DNA of 39,934 nt, taken from assembly GCA_031262465.1 (NCBI GenBank), contig JAISHQ010000117.1, positions 1-39,934 of the forward strand, written 5' to 3'. How positions within the stretch are numbered: position 1 is the first letter of the stretch; every line of letters begins with the position of its first letter. This DNA is from Rikenellaceae bacterium (GTDB taxonomy: Bacteria; Bacteroidota; Bacteroidia; Bacteroidales; Rikenellaceae). The position numbers and the translations under genes were made by a program. The notes beneath the pieces were generated by a model that saw nothing but the letters and a program-made list of their open reading frames with translations, did no database searches and was not told the DNA's origin. Positions 7,621-15,079 of this stretch are shown piece after piece.

Positions 7621-9243
7621 ATGGAATATCGCAATTCAAAACGAAATATTTGGGCACCGATCGTCGTCGCGGTGGCGGTGGTGGCTGGCATTTTGTTGGG
7701 GCAACGCCTGCCCAGACCGGTGCAATACGATGGGAGACAGTCGTTTACCCCGCCGATGGCCGGGTTGACCACAGACAAGTTGGATCAGGTGTTGACGCTC
7801 ATTTACGGCCAATATGTCGACGAGCCGCACCTGGATTCGATCGAAGAGTTGGTTATTCCGACGATTTTGGAGAGCCTCGACCCCCATTCGGCCTACATCC
7901 CGGCCGACGAGTTGGCGCAAGTCAACGAGTCGATCGACGGCCATTTCGACGGCATTGGGGTGACATTCAATATGTTGAACGACACAGTACGAATCATTAC
8001 CGTCATCGGCTCAGGCCCCAGCGATCGGGCAGGCATCCGCGCAGGCGACCGCATCCTGACCATCAACGATTCGATTGTGGCCGGTCGGTCGATCCCGCAG
8101 GACAGCATCGTCGGTCGCTTGCGCGGGCCGCGCGGCACCGAGGTTCGCTTAGGCATCGAACGGCAGGGGGTCGACGGGCTGTTGCCGATCACCGTCATCC
8201 GGGGCGTAATCCCGATCCATAGCGTCGACGCGGGCTTTATGGCCGGCTCGGAGGTGGGTTATGTGCGCCTGTCGCTCTTCTCGCGCACCTCGCATCAGGA
8301 GATTGTCGAGGCCGGCGCACGGCTCAAAGCCGAGGGGATGAAGTATTTTATCATCGACCTGCGCGGCAATTCGGGCGGGCTGTTGGATCAGGCGATCTAC
8401 ATCGCCAACGAATTTCTGCCCGCCGATGCGCTGATCGTCTACACCGAGGGGTGGGCGAGCCGCCGCAACGAGCAGTTCAGCAACGGTCGCGGCGTTTTTC
8501 AGGACATCTATCCGATCGTTTTGATCGACGAGGGGACGGCCTCGGCCAGCGAGATTGTCGCCGGAGCTTTGCAGGACAACGACCGGGGGACGATCATCGG
8601 CCGCCGTTCGTTCGGCAAGGGGTTGGTGCAGGAGCAGATCGAATTGGGCGACGGTTCGGCCCTGCGGCTCACCATTGCCCGCTATTATACCCCCGTGGGG
8701 CGAAGCATCCAAAAGCCTTACGAACAGGGCATTGAGGCCTATCAGAACGACCTGCGCGACCGTTTCGAGCACTCGGAACTTTTCTCTGCCGACAGCATCC
8801 GCTTTGCCGATTCGCTGAAATTTACCACCCCCGGGGGCAAGACGCTCTACGGCGGCGGCGGGATTATGCCGGACGTTTTTGTCCCGTTGGATACCACGGC
8901 GCAGAACCCCTATCTGGTTCAGGTCGTCAACCGCAACATCCTCTTTCAATACGCCACACGCTACACCGACCAGCACCGCGAGGCACTCAGCGCCATCCAA
9001 ACGCTCCCGGAACTGACCGCCTATTTCGATGCCGACACCGGGATGTTCGACGGCCTGGTGCGCTATGCCGCCCAGCAGGGCGTGCACCCCAAAGGGGACG
9101 AGTTGGCCACCGCCCGCGACGAGCTGACGGCCTACCTCCGCTCCTTTGTCGGGCGAAATACCCCGCTGGAGGGCAATGCGGCAGTCTATTACCTGTTACC
9201 GTTTGATCCGGAATATCGAGAGGCAGTGTCTGTTATTGAATAG
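7621..9243 (+). CDS. S41 family C-terminal processing peptidase
   Basis: The 540-residue protein has an N-terminal membrane anchor (about 11-27), a PDZ domain (about 100-190, with DGIGVTFN and GIRAGDRILTIND) and an S41 catalytic domain. The Ser-Lys dyad is visible: Ser308 in EGTASASEIVAGALQ and Lys333 in SFGKGLVQ, 25 residues apart as in E. coli Prc. IIDLRGNSGG at 244-253 is the oxyanion-side motif. These enzymes trim C-termini of periplasmic proteins. About 140 residues follow the core, probably a helical domain common in Bacteroidota homologues. The last 11 bases overlap the 3' end of the convergent M56 gene, so both stop codons lie inside the partner's frame. Confidence 0.93.
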   Translation: MEYRNSKRNIWAPIVVAVAVVAGILLGQRLPRPVQYDGRQSFTPPMAGLTTDKLDQVLTLIYGQYVDEPHLDSIEELVIPTILESLDPHSAYIPADELAQVNESIDGHFDGIGVTFNMLNDTVRIITVIGSGPSDRAGIRAGDRILTINDSIVAGRSIPQDSIVGRLRGPRGTEVRLGIERQGVDGLLPITVIRGVIPIHSVDAGFMAGSEVGYVRLSLFSRTSHQEIVEAGARLKAEGMKYFIIDLRGNSGGLLDQAIYIANEFLPADALIVYTEGWASRRNEQFSNGRGVFQDIYPIVLIDEGTASASEIVAGALQDNDRGTIIGRRSFGKGLVQEQIELGDGSALRLTIARYYTPVGRSIQKPYEQGIEAYQNDLRDRFEHSELFSADSIRFADSLKFTTPGGKTLYGGGGIMPDVFVPLDTTAQNPYLVQVVNRNILFQYATRYTDQHREALSAIQTLPELTAYFDADTGMFDGLVRYAAQQGVHPKGDELATARDELTAYLRSFVGRNTPLEGNAAVYYLLPFDPEYREAVSVIE

Positions 9244-11560
9244 TTCCCGCCTCTGACTGCCGCGTTTCAGCCGCAATTGCCGCTTTTTGAAGGCGGCTCA
9301 AATTGCTCTTTTTTGTAAAAACATGAATCGCTCCGTATCTTCCTTTTTCGCCGAAGGTTTCAAGGGCACCTTCGGCTGTTACGACCCTGATTGATTCAAC
9401 CGTACTGATGTCGATTGAATTGGGATCGAAGCCCTGTTCCATCTCTACACCGTCGACAAAGACCAGCAGAGGGCCTTCCGGCTTCTCTGTCGAAGCCATC
9501 GACAGGACAGGCAGGGGTGTCGCGGGACGTATCATCGAATCCGGCTCAAGGGTCGACTGCGTGAAGAACCAAGAGCGAGTATCGTTCTCCGTACCAGCGG
9601 GTTTCTTCCGCTGTCCAGCTCCGACGACAACAACCTCTGAGGGGGCATCTTGCTCCGTTTTATGCTTGCGGGTGGTAATAAGGATCGCCCCGTTTTTACC
9701 CTCCTCGCCATAAATTTCGGTGGCGCTTTCTTTTCTTAAAAAAGAGATACTCTCTACACTATCAGGAAGAATATTTAAGCCCTGTCCCTGTTCCATTTTC
9801 ACGCCATCGACAACCACCAGCCTACCTTTTATACTTTCTGCCGAGGCCGTGGGCTGAGCGGGAGCGGCGGGCTGGGGTGTCGCGGATTTTCGCACGATGA
9901 CACTCGGCAACGAGGGGTCCGTGTCATCCTGGCGAGTCGTTATCAGTACCACCCCGTTTTTCCCCTCCTCGCCATAATAGACCTCGAGAATGCTTTTGTT
10001 TTTTATGACAGAGACACTCGTTATATCCAGTTGCGTAAGATCGGTAGTTCCTATATCCCTTTTTTCGCCGTCGATGAAAAGCAACGGGTCTCCTTCCGGC
10101 ACTTCATCCGTGGCCGAGGCCGAGGCCGAGACCGTGAGCTGAGCGGGAGCGGCGGGCTGAGGTATTGTTTGGCCACGGGAGGTGTAGAGGATTGCGCCGT
10201 ATTTTCCCTCCTCGCCATAGCGTTCGATCGCTTTCTCTTTCTTTAATACCGTGACGCTCGCGTAGTTATTCGGAAGGAGGTTTAAATCCGTAATCCTTTC
10301 TCCATCAAGGAAATATAGAGGCGTTCCCTCTCTTATAAGCATCATTGCGGCCATCGTTACAACACCCTGTTGTGTGTCTTCTTCATATTCGAGCACAAGA
10401 GTGGGGTCTTCCTCCGCTCCATCGCCGAAAGTGGTTATCAAGTACGCACCGTTTTCTCCCTCCGAGCCATACGTTGCGGTGGCGTTTTCGGGGTTTAACC
10501 CGACCCACGTCTCCACGTTATTGACTTTAAACGAGCCAGCTCCTTTTTTCCATTTATCGCCATTGACAATGATTAAGGGTTCTCCTTTCGGCGCCTCTTG
10601 CGAGGTCATGAACGTTTGAGTTTGCGGTGGATTGGCCTGTTCGCCGGGGAACGTCTGGGGTGCGCTTTGGGGTGCGGGTTGGGGTGCGCTTTGGGCGGTG
10701 AACGAGAAGAGCGTCATCAGCAGGGCGCAAGTCGGCAGGGCCAGCGCGATCCGGTATTTCGATCGGCGAGTGTTGGTTCGTGTCATCATAAGCAACCGGT
10801 TTTTAAGGAGCGAGTAACTGAACCCGCTGACAAACTCCGGATGAATGTCGGCCAAGGTTCCGATTAAAAGGGTGATGTATTGTTTGGTGTCGACCCCCAA
10901 ATCGAGCACCGCCGCGTCGGCCTGGTATTCATGAACCTCTTTGAGCGAGCGGCACCAGAGCCACACAAACGGGTTCCACCAAAAGAGGATCAACACCCCC
11001 TGAACAAAAAGCGAATCGTAACTGTGTCCGAGGCGGATGTGGGCCATTTCGTGGGCCACGATCCGGGAAAGGCCGTCGTTGTCGGGGGTCGGCGCAGGGT
11101 TGATGAAAATGTAACGGAAAAAGGAATAGGGCGATTTCACCGTCTCGTGGCAAACGATCTTCACGCCTGCCTGCTCGACAGCCTCGGCACGCCGCACCGT
11201 GCGGCGCATCCTCAGCACGTGGCGCGCAACGCCACCCAAAAGGATTGCCACCCCCAAGAGGTAGACCCACAGCGCGATAGCCTCCCAATGGGGCGCGGCG
11301 GGGGTTTCGGGCATCGGGGTTTCGGGGACAAAATCCAAGTAATCTTGCCATGCACCGAGATCGAACAGTTCGACCGGAACGGGTTCCGGGGCCGGCCAAA
11401 CCGGGATCGACAGCGCGGGGAGGATAAACGCCAACGCCACCGCCCCCAACAGGTAGGCGCGGTTGTGGCCAAAAGCGTTACTCCGGCGCATAAACAGCCG
11501 GTAAACCACCCAAAACAGGGCGATGCAAATTTGCACCTCTATGATATAAGGCAGGTTCAT
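9233..11560 (-). CDS. M56 (BlaR1-like) membrane metallopeptidase with five tandem plug-like domains
   Basis: The 775-residue protein starts with a BlaR1/MecR1-type membrane peptidase: helices at about 4-21, 36-53, 94-111, 186-201 and 278-297, the zinc motif HEMAH at 170-174, and a second metal-ligand region EVHEYQAD near 208-215. In place of a beta-lactam-binding sensor the outside part (300-775) holds five copies of a ~55-residue unit like the TonB-receptor plug: 326-379, 412-463, 490-543, 579-633 and 695-750, each with xVDG, an SI.V.K segment, a YG.EG.NGA turn and an ITT-like strand, joined by Pro/Ala/Gln-rich linkers. The linkers before units 3 and 4 are nearly identical in DNA, showing recent duplication. 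The last ~23 residues are encoded by a degenerate 3' repeat hairpin (9279-9297). It follows the BlaI gene by 26 nt. Such peptidases cleave BlaI-type repressors on sensing; the signal here is unknown. Confidence 0.88.
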   Translation of the reverse strand: MNLPYIIEVQICIALFWVVYRLFMRRSNAFGHNRAYLLGAVALAFILPALSIPVWPAPEPVPVELFDLGAWQDYLDFVPETPMPETPAAPHWEAIALWVYLLGVAILLGGVARHVLRMRRTVRRAEAVEQAGVKIVCHETVKSPYSFFRYIFINPAPTPDNDGLSRIVAHEMAHIRLGHSYDSLFVQGVLILFWWNPFVWLWCRSLKEVHEYQADAAVLDLGVDTKQYITLLIGTLADIHPEFVSGFSYSLLKNRLLMMTRTNTRRSKYRIALALPTCALLMTLFSFTAQSAPQPAPQSAPQTFPGEQANPPQTQTFMTSQEAPKGEPLIIVNGDKWKKGAGSFKVNNVETWVGLNPENATATYGSEGENGAYLITTFGDGAEEDPTLVLEYEEDTQQGVVTMAAMMLIREGTPLYFLDGERITDLNLLPNNYASVTVLKKEKAIERYGEEGKYGAILYTSRGQTIPQPAAPAQLTVSASASATDEVPEGDPLLFIDGEKRDIGTTDLTQLDITSVSVIKNKSILEVYYGEEGKNGVVLITTRQDDTDPSLPSVIVRKSATPQPAAPAQPTASAESIKGRLVVVDGVKMEQGQGLNILPDSVESISFLRKESATEIYGEEGKNGAILITTRKHKTEQDAPSEVVVVGAGQRKKPAGTENDTRSWFFTQSTLEPDSMIRPATPLPVLSMASTEKPEGPLLVFVDGVEMEQGFDPNSIDISTVESIRVVTAEGALETFGEKGRYGAIHVFTKKSNLSRLQKAAIAAETRQSEAGTIQ
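9279..9297 (+). repeat. Degenerate first hairpin of the 3' structured repeat
   Basis: GCCGCTTTTTGAAGGCGGC forms a stem like the first hairpin of the repeats at 472 and 21571 and is followed by the same CTCAAATTG-type spacer and a CTCTTTTTTGTAAAAA run. It lies 35 nt after the S41 stop in its sense direction, but here it is also coding sequence for the C-terminus of the M56 protein on the other strand. Confidence 0.55.
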
Positions 11561-11586
11561 GGTTTCCTATTTTTAGGGGATTCCTC

Positions 11587-11985
11587 TTACTTCTTGGACT
11601 CAATAGCCTGCTTGGCTATAGCCACAATCTCCTCAATCTCGCGGGTCGAAAGATTTTCCCGCTCGGCCAAAAAGGAGAACATTTGCGTGACCGAGTGGTC
11701 GAAAAAATTGCCGACCACGTTCTGCATCAGGGTTTGGGTGTACTCCTCGCGGCTAATCAGCGGGTAATAGCGGTGGCTTTTGCCAAAGGCCTCGTAGGAG
11801 ACAACGCCTTTTTTCTCCAAAATGCGCACAATGGTCGAAACGGTGTTGTAGGCGGGTTTCGGCTCGGCCATCTCGTCGAGAATGTCACTCACAAAGGCTT
11901 TTTCCTTGCGCCAAAGAATTTGCATCACCTCCAATTCGGCGCGCGTAAGTTCCTGCCGGGGTTCGCTGTGTCTGCGGTGTTTCAT
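11587..11985 (-). CDS. BlaI/MecI-family transcriptional repressor
   Basis: The 132-residue protein has the winged helix of the BlaI/MecI/CopY family at about 13-80 (LTRAELEVMQILWRK, then YNTVSTIVRILEKKGVV) and a C-terminal dimer helix region. In the studied systems the dimer blocks its own operon until an M56 partner causes it to be cleaved. The M56 gene follows by 26 nt and the propeller lipoprotein gene ends 8 nt before it, so the three are likely one transcript. The candidate operator is the palindrome at 13233-13256. There is no beta-lactamase or PBP2a gene nearby, so a resistance role is not supported. Confidence 0.92.
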   Translation of the reverse strand: MKHRRHSEPRQELTRAELEVMQILWRKEKAFVSDILDEMAEPKPAYNTVSTIVRILEKKGVVSYEAFGKSHRYYPLISREEYTQTLMQNVVGNFFDHSVTQMFSFLAERENLSTREIEEIVAIAKQAIESKK

Positions 11986-11993
11986 GTTCGGTA

Positions 11994-13157
11994 TTATTTG
12001 AAAGTTATTAACATTAATATCGGATTGTCATTCTCGGTGACCCCTTTGAGCACGGCTTCCAGCTCTTTCGACTCCCATTTGTCGCGGTTTTCGAGCAGGT
12101 TTCCCGGCTGGAGCAGGATTGTTGCATAGCCAGGGTTCAACGTCCGGGCACATCGCTCAATGTTGAGCTGTCCGTTGATCGCCCCGATGCCCAATTTCGC
12201 CATGCCAAGCTCTCTGATTGAAAAAGAGTCCTCTCCGGCAAGGGTGAACCACCGCCCTTTCTGTTTGTCGTACACATAATTCTTTCCCTTCACATCCGGC
12301 GTGATCCACGGCATAGTGAGGATATTGCCCATGATGTATCGTTCGGTCTCGAACAGCGGCAGGAATTGGGCGTTGTCAGGGCCATACAACTCGCTGGGCG
12401 AGGGGTATTTGGTGATGTCGACAAGGGTCGGGATCATTTCGCCCTCGTTGGTCATCCGGTAGATCGTGTCGGTGCGAAGATCGAAAAGCGTCATGCCGTT
12501 CTTGTTGGCAAAGAGGTTGGGATAGGCCATTCGGCCATCCGGATCGTGAGCGTAAGGGATTAAGTCGATCGGGAATTTGCGGACGATTTTCCCGTCCTGC
12601 CGCGAAACGGTAAAGAATCCCTCGTACCCCATTTGGTCGAAGCAGATGATCTCCTCGTCGTTCAGCAACTGCATCCCTCCGAGATAAGCGTTGGATTCGA
12701 TCTTGAAATCGCGTTTAAATTCACCGGTCAGGCTATATACCAACAGGTTATCGAGCATTCCATCGTAAATATAAACCTCGTCCGAAGCCTCGTCGACCCC
12801 GACAAAGTGTTGAATCCAAAGATACTCCCCGGGGCCTCTTCCTTTTTGTCCAATTTTTCGGATCGGGTTGCCCTGCCGGTCGAATACATAGAGTTGGCCT
12901 TGGTTATTGTCTTTGTAGATCACGAATTGATCCGACACATAAGCCTCTCCGGCCTTGGCATTCGTTATTCCCGACATCAAAAAATCGTCCGATGTACCGA
13001 TCGGGATAAATTCGACATCGGCAACGTCCGCAAGGGTCAAATCGCTGGCCGGATAGTTGGTTTTGTAGTCGAAGACGATCACGCCGCCGCCCGCGCCACC
13101 TCCCCGACCACAGGCCATCAAGGTAGAGGCAAAAAGAATAACGAGTAGTTTTTTCAT
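11994..13157 (-). CDS. Six-bladed beta-propeller lipoprotein (DUF5128-like)
   Basis: The 387-residue protein begins with a lipoprotein signal, MKKLLVILFASTLMAC, with Cys16 as the lipidated residue, followed by a glycine-rich stretch. The mature part looks like the Bacteroidota 6-bladed beta-propeller family: FIPIGTSDDFLMSGITNAK, YVFDRQGNPIRKIGQKGRGPGEY and a repeated strand pattern. The function is not known in general; many members lie next to SusCD or signalling genes. I chose the ATG at 13157; a GTG three codons upstream is an alternative. It is the first gene of a probable operon with blaI and the M56 peptidase, so it may be a ligand-binding or regulated output component of that system; this is inference. 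Confidence 0.8.
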   Translation of the reverse strand: MKKLLVILFASTLMACGRGGGAGGGVIVFDYKTNYPASDLTLADVADVEFIPIGTSDDFLMSGITNAKAGEAYVSDQFVIYKDNNQGQLYVFDRQGNPIRKIGQKGRGPGEYLWIQHFVGVDEASDEVYIYDGMLDNLLVYSLTGEFKRDFKIESNAYLGGMQLLNDEEIICFDQMGYEGFFTVSRQDGKIVRKFPIDLIPYAHDPDGRMAYPNLFANKNGMTLFDLRTDTIYRMTNEGEMIPTLVDITKYPSPSELYGPDNAQFLPLFETERYIMGNILTMPWITPDVKGKNYVYDKQKGRWFTLAGEDSFSIRELGMAKLGIGAINGQLNIERCARTLNPGYATILLQPGNLLENRDKWESKELEAVLKGVTENDNPILMLITFK

Positions 13158-13227
13158 GGGATTCACGTGGTTAAAGGTTTATTCTGTATTTTTTGCTCTT
13201 GTTTGGCATTTTCCGCTCTTGTTTCAA

Positions 13228-13256
13228 CAAAGTTACAACTATTTTCTTAGTTGCAA
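13228..13256 (-). promoter_or_regulatory. Promoter with overlapping palindrome, candidate BlaI operator
   Basis: On the minus strand TTG (13254-13256), an 18-nt spacer and TAACTTTG (13228-13235) form a good Bacteroidota promoter. The spacer is filled by an inverted repeat: TTGCAACTA, six bases, TAGTTGTAA (13233-13256; one mismatch in nine pairs). A repressor bound there would cover both boxes. BlaI family dimers bind such two-fold sites, and a BlaI gene is the second gene downstream. Confidence 0.65.
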
Positions 13257-13286
13257 AACTATTTGGGCAGTTTTTTTCATTGAGAC

Positions 13287-13313
13287 AAAAAAAAAAGAGG
13301 CCCGATCGGGCAT
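13287..13313 (-). terminator. Possible second terminator after the GlsB-type gene
   Basis: On the minus strand GCCCGATCGGGC is followed by CTC and ten Ts. It lies beyond the stronger hairpin at 13358-13394 and could be a back-up. Confidence 0.55.
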
Positions 13314-13357
13314 CCTGTAATCTTTTTTCTGTATGGAACTTTTAAACTTTGTCGCAC

Positions 13358-13394
13358 AAAAAAATCCCGGCCAATGTTTGGTCGGGATTTTTTT
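13358..13394 (-). terminator. Rho-independent terminator of the GlsB-type gene
   Basis: AAAAAAATCCCGGCC and GGTCGGGATTTTTTT form a stem with A and T runs on the two sides, so it can work in both directions. It lies about 20 nt after the stop of the minus-strand GlsB-type gene. Confidence 0.8.
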
Positions 13395-13414
13395 CGTCGT
13401 GTTCGACCTCCCAG

Positions 13415-13660
13415 CTATTTGCGTCGCGTAAAGAAGCCCACGATCAGCAACAACACCACAGCACCAACAACGGCGGTAATGAGGCTTCCTAACATCCCCG
13501 AAGCGGAGAAGCCCAAGAGGCTGAATAGCCAGCCACCCAGCAAACTACCGATCACACCGATGACCAGATTCAACAACCAACCCGATCCGGAACCCTTTAC
13601 GATCAGTCCGCCGATCCATCCGGCCGCCAAACCGATCAAAATATACCACAACCAATACAT
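13415..13660 (-). CDS. GlsB/YeaQ/YmgE family membrane protein
   Basis: The 81-residue protein has three hydrophobic segments with many glycines: LWYILIGLAAGWIGGLIV, then WLLNLVIGVIGSLLGGWLF and ITAVVGAVVLLLIVGF, ending in the basic tail FTRRK. This is the pattern of transglycosylase-associated/GlsB stress proteins of the inner membrane. In other bacteria these are induced by general stress, but their activity is unknown. The open frame continues 19 codons upstream; I chose the ATG at 13660 because the family begins right before the first hydrophobic segment and the upstream part is AT-rich leader. Confidence 0.85.
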   Translation of the reverse strand: MYWLWYILIGLAAGWIGGLIVKGSGSGWLLNLVIGVIGSLLGGWLFSLLGFSASGMLGSLITAVVGAVVLLLIVGFFTRRK

Positions 13661-13746
13661 AATGAAATAAGTTTTAATGAATACTTTTATTAAATACCTG
13701 TATTGGTTGTATTTCAATCTTCATGCCGAGTTTGGGGAATGGAGGG

Positions 13747-13842
13747 AATTATGAATTAGGAATTATGAATTATTTCTTTGCTCGTCCATTCCTTGTTTTT
13801 TGCATGGCGAAGCCATAATTCATAATTAATAATTCATAATTA
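13747..13842. repeat. AT-rich inverted repeat
   Basis: The left arm (about 13747-13773) contains AATTATGAATT twice, and the right arm (13814-13842) contains its complement twice; about 40 bases lie between. The arms can pair over about 27 bases with few mismatches. It lies just after the pepT stop and upstream of the GlsB-type gene. Direct-repeat slippage or use as a 3' hairpin of pepT are both possible. Confidence 0.6.
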
Positions 13843-13850
13843 TCTAATTT

Positions 13851-15068
13851 TCATCGTGCCCACAGTTGGGCGATGCGGAGGATGGTTTGGACGGCTTTTT
13901 CCATGGATTGGAGGGAGCAGAACTCGAATTTGCCGTGAAAATTCATCCCGCCGGCGAAGAGGTTCGGGCAGGGAAGCCCCATGTAGGAGAGGCGTGCGCC
14001 GTCGGTTCCGCCGCGGATGGGTTGAATGATCGGGACCACTCCCGCCTCCTCCATGGCCTGTTTGGCGATCGAAATTACTTCGGGGAAAGGCTCGACCTGC
14101 TCGCGCATATTGTAATATTGGTCGGTCAGCGCGAGTGTCACGACCCCCTCGCCGTATCGGGTGGCGATGCGCCCGACGGCTTCCTGCATCGCCGCTTTTT
14201 TCTGCTCGAACAGCGCGCGGTCGTGGTCGCGGATGATGTACTCCATCATGGCCTTTTCGACCGTGCCGTTGACGGCGATCAGGTGATAAAAGCCCTCGTA
14301 CCCCTCGGTATGTTCGGGCCGTTCGGCGGCAGGCAACAGGGCGTGGATGTCGTGGGCGACCTGTAAAGCGTTAATCATCTTGCCTTTGGCATAGCCGGGG
14401 TGGATGTTGCGCCCCTGAATGGTGATCTTGGCGGCGGCGGCGTTGAAGTTCTCAAATTCAAGCTCGCCCTCGAAACCGCCGTCGACCGTATAGGCAAATT
14501 GCGCCCCGAAACGCGGGACATCGAAGAAGTCGACCCCCCGGCCAATCTCCTCGTCGGGCGTGAAGCCGACCCGTATCTTGCCGTGGGGCACCTCCGGATG
14601 GGCAATCAGGTACTCCGCCGCCGTCAGAATCTCGGCAACGCCTGCCTTGTCGTCGGCCCCGAGGAGGGTCGTCCCGTCGGTGGTAATGAGCGTCTGCCCC
14701 TTGAAGAGCAACAGCTCCGGAAAGTCGGCCACGCGCATGGTAACTTCCTCATTCAGTGGAATATCGCTCCCGTCGTAATCGGTGATGATCTGCGGTTTTA
14801 CGTCCTTGCCCGAGAGGTCGGGGCTGGTGTCGACGTGGGCGATGAAGCCGATCACGGGGCGCGCCTCGTAACCCGGCGTGGCCGGAACGGTGCCCGTGGC
14901 GTAACCGTGCTCGTCGATCGCGACTTCGGTCAGGCCGATCGCGGTCATCTCCTCGACAAGGTAGTTCAACAGGGTCAACTGCTTGGCGGTCGAGGGATAG
15001 CTCTCGCTCGACGGATCGCTCTGGGTATCAAACGATACGTATTTCAAAAAACGGTCAATCAGGTTCAT
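13851..15068 (-). CDS. pepT: Peptidase T (tripeptide aminopeptidase)
   Basis: The 405-residue M20 metallopeptidase removes the N-terminal residue from tripeptides in the cytoplasm. Zinc motifs are clear: IAHVDTSPD (His and catalytic Asp), [12 protein letters not shown] (bridging Asp), PDEEIGRG (general base Glu and ligand Glu), [10 protein letters not shown] and the late [11 protein letters not shown]. The N-terminus [18 protein letters not shown] matches PepT from other bacteria and fixes the start at 15068; the longer open frame that runs upstream into the transporter gene is not used. It follows the OPT transporter gene by 11 nt, so peptide import and hydrolysis are likely one operon. Confidence 0.96.
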   Translation of the reverse strand: MNLIDRFLKYVSFDTQSDPSSESYPSTAKQLTLLNYLVEEMTAIGLTEVAIDEHGYATGTVPATPGYEARPVIGFIAHVDTSPDLSGKDVKPQIITDYDGSDIPLNEEVTMRVADFPELLLFKGQTLITTDGTTLLGADDKAGVAEILTAAEYLIAHPEVPHGKIRVGFTPDEEIGRGVDFFDVPRFGAQFAYTVDGGFEGELEFENFNAAAAKITIQGRNIHPGYAKGKMINALQVAHDIHALLPAAERPEHTEGYEGFYHLIAVNGTVEKAMMEYIIRDHDRALFEQKKAAMQEAVGRIATRYGEGVVTLALTDQYYNMREQVEPFPEVISIAKQAMEEAGVVPIIQPIRGGTDGARLSYMGLPCPNLFAGGMNFHGKFEFCSLQSMEKAVQTILRIAQLWAR

Positions 15069-15079
15069 ATTTTTCGCTT

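Noticed and set aside
9233-11985. Beta-lactam resistance locus (BlaI/BlaR1)
   Set aside because: No beta-lactamase or PBP2a gene is near and the peptidase lacks the penicillin-binding sensor domain.
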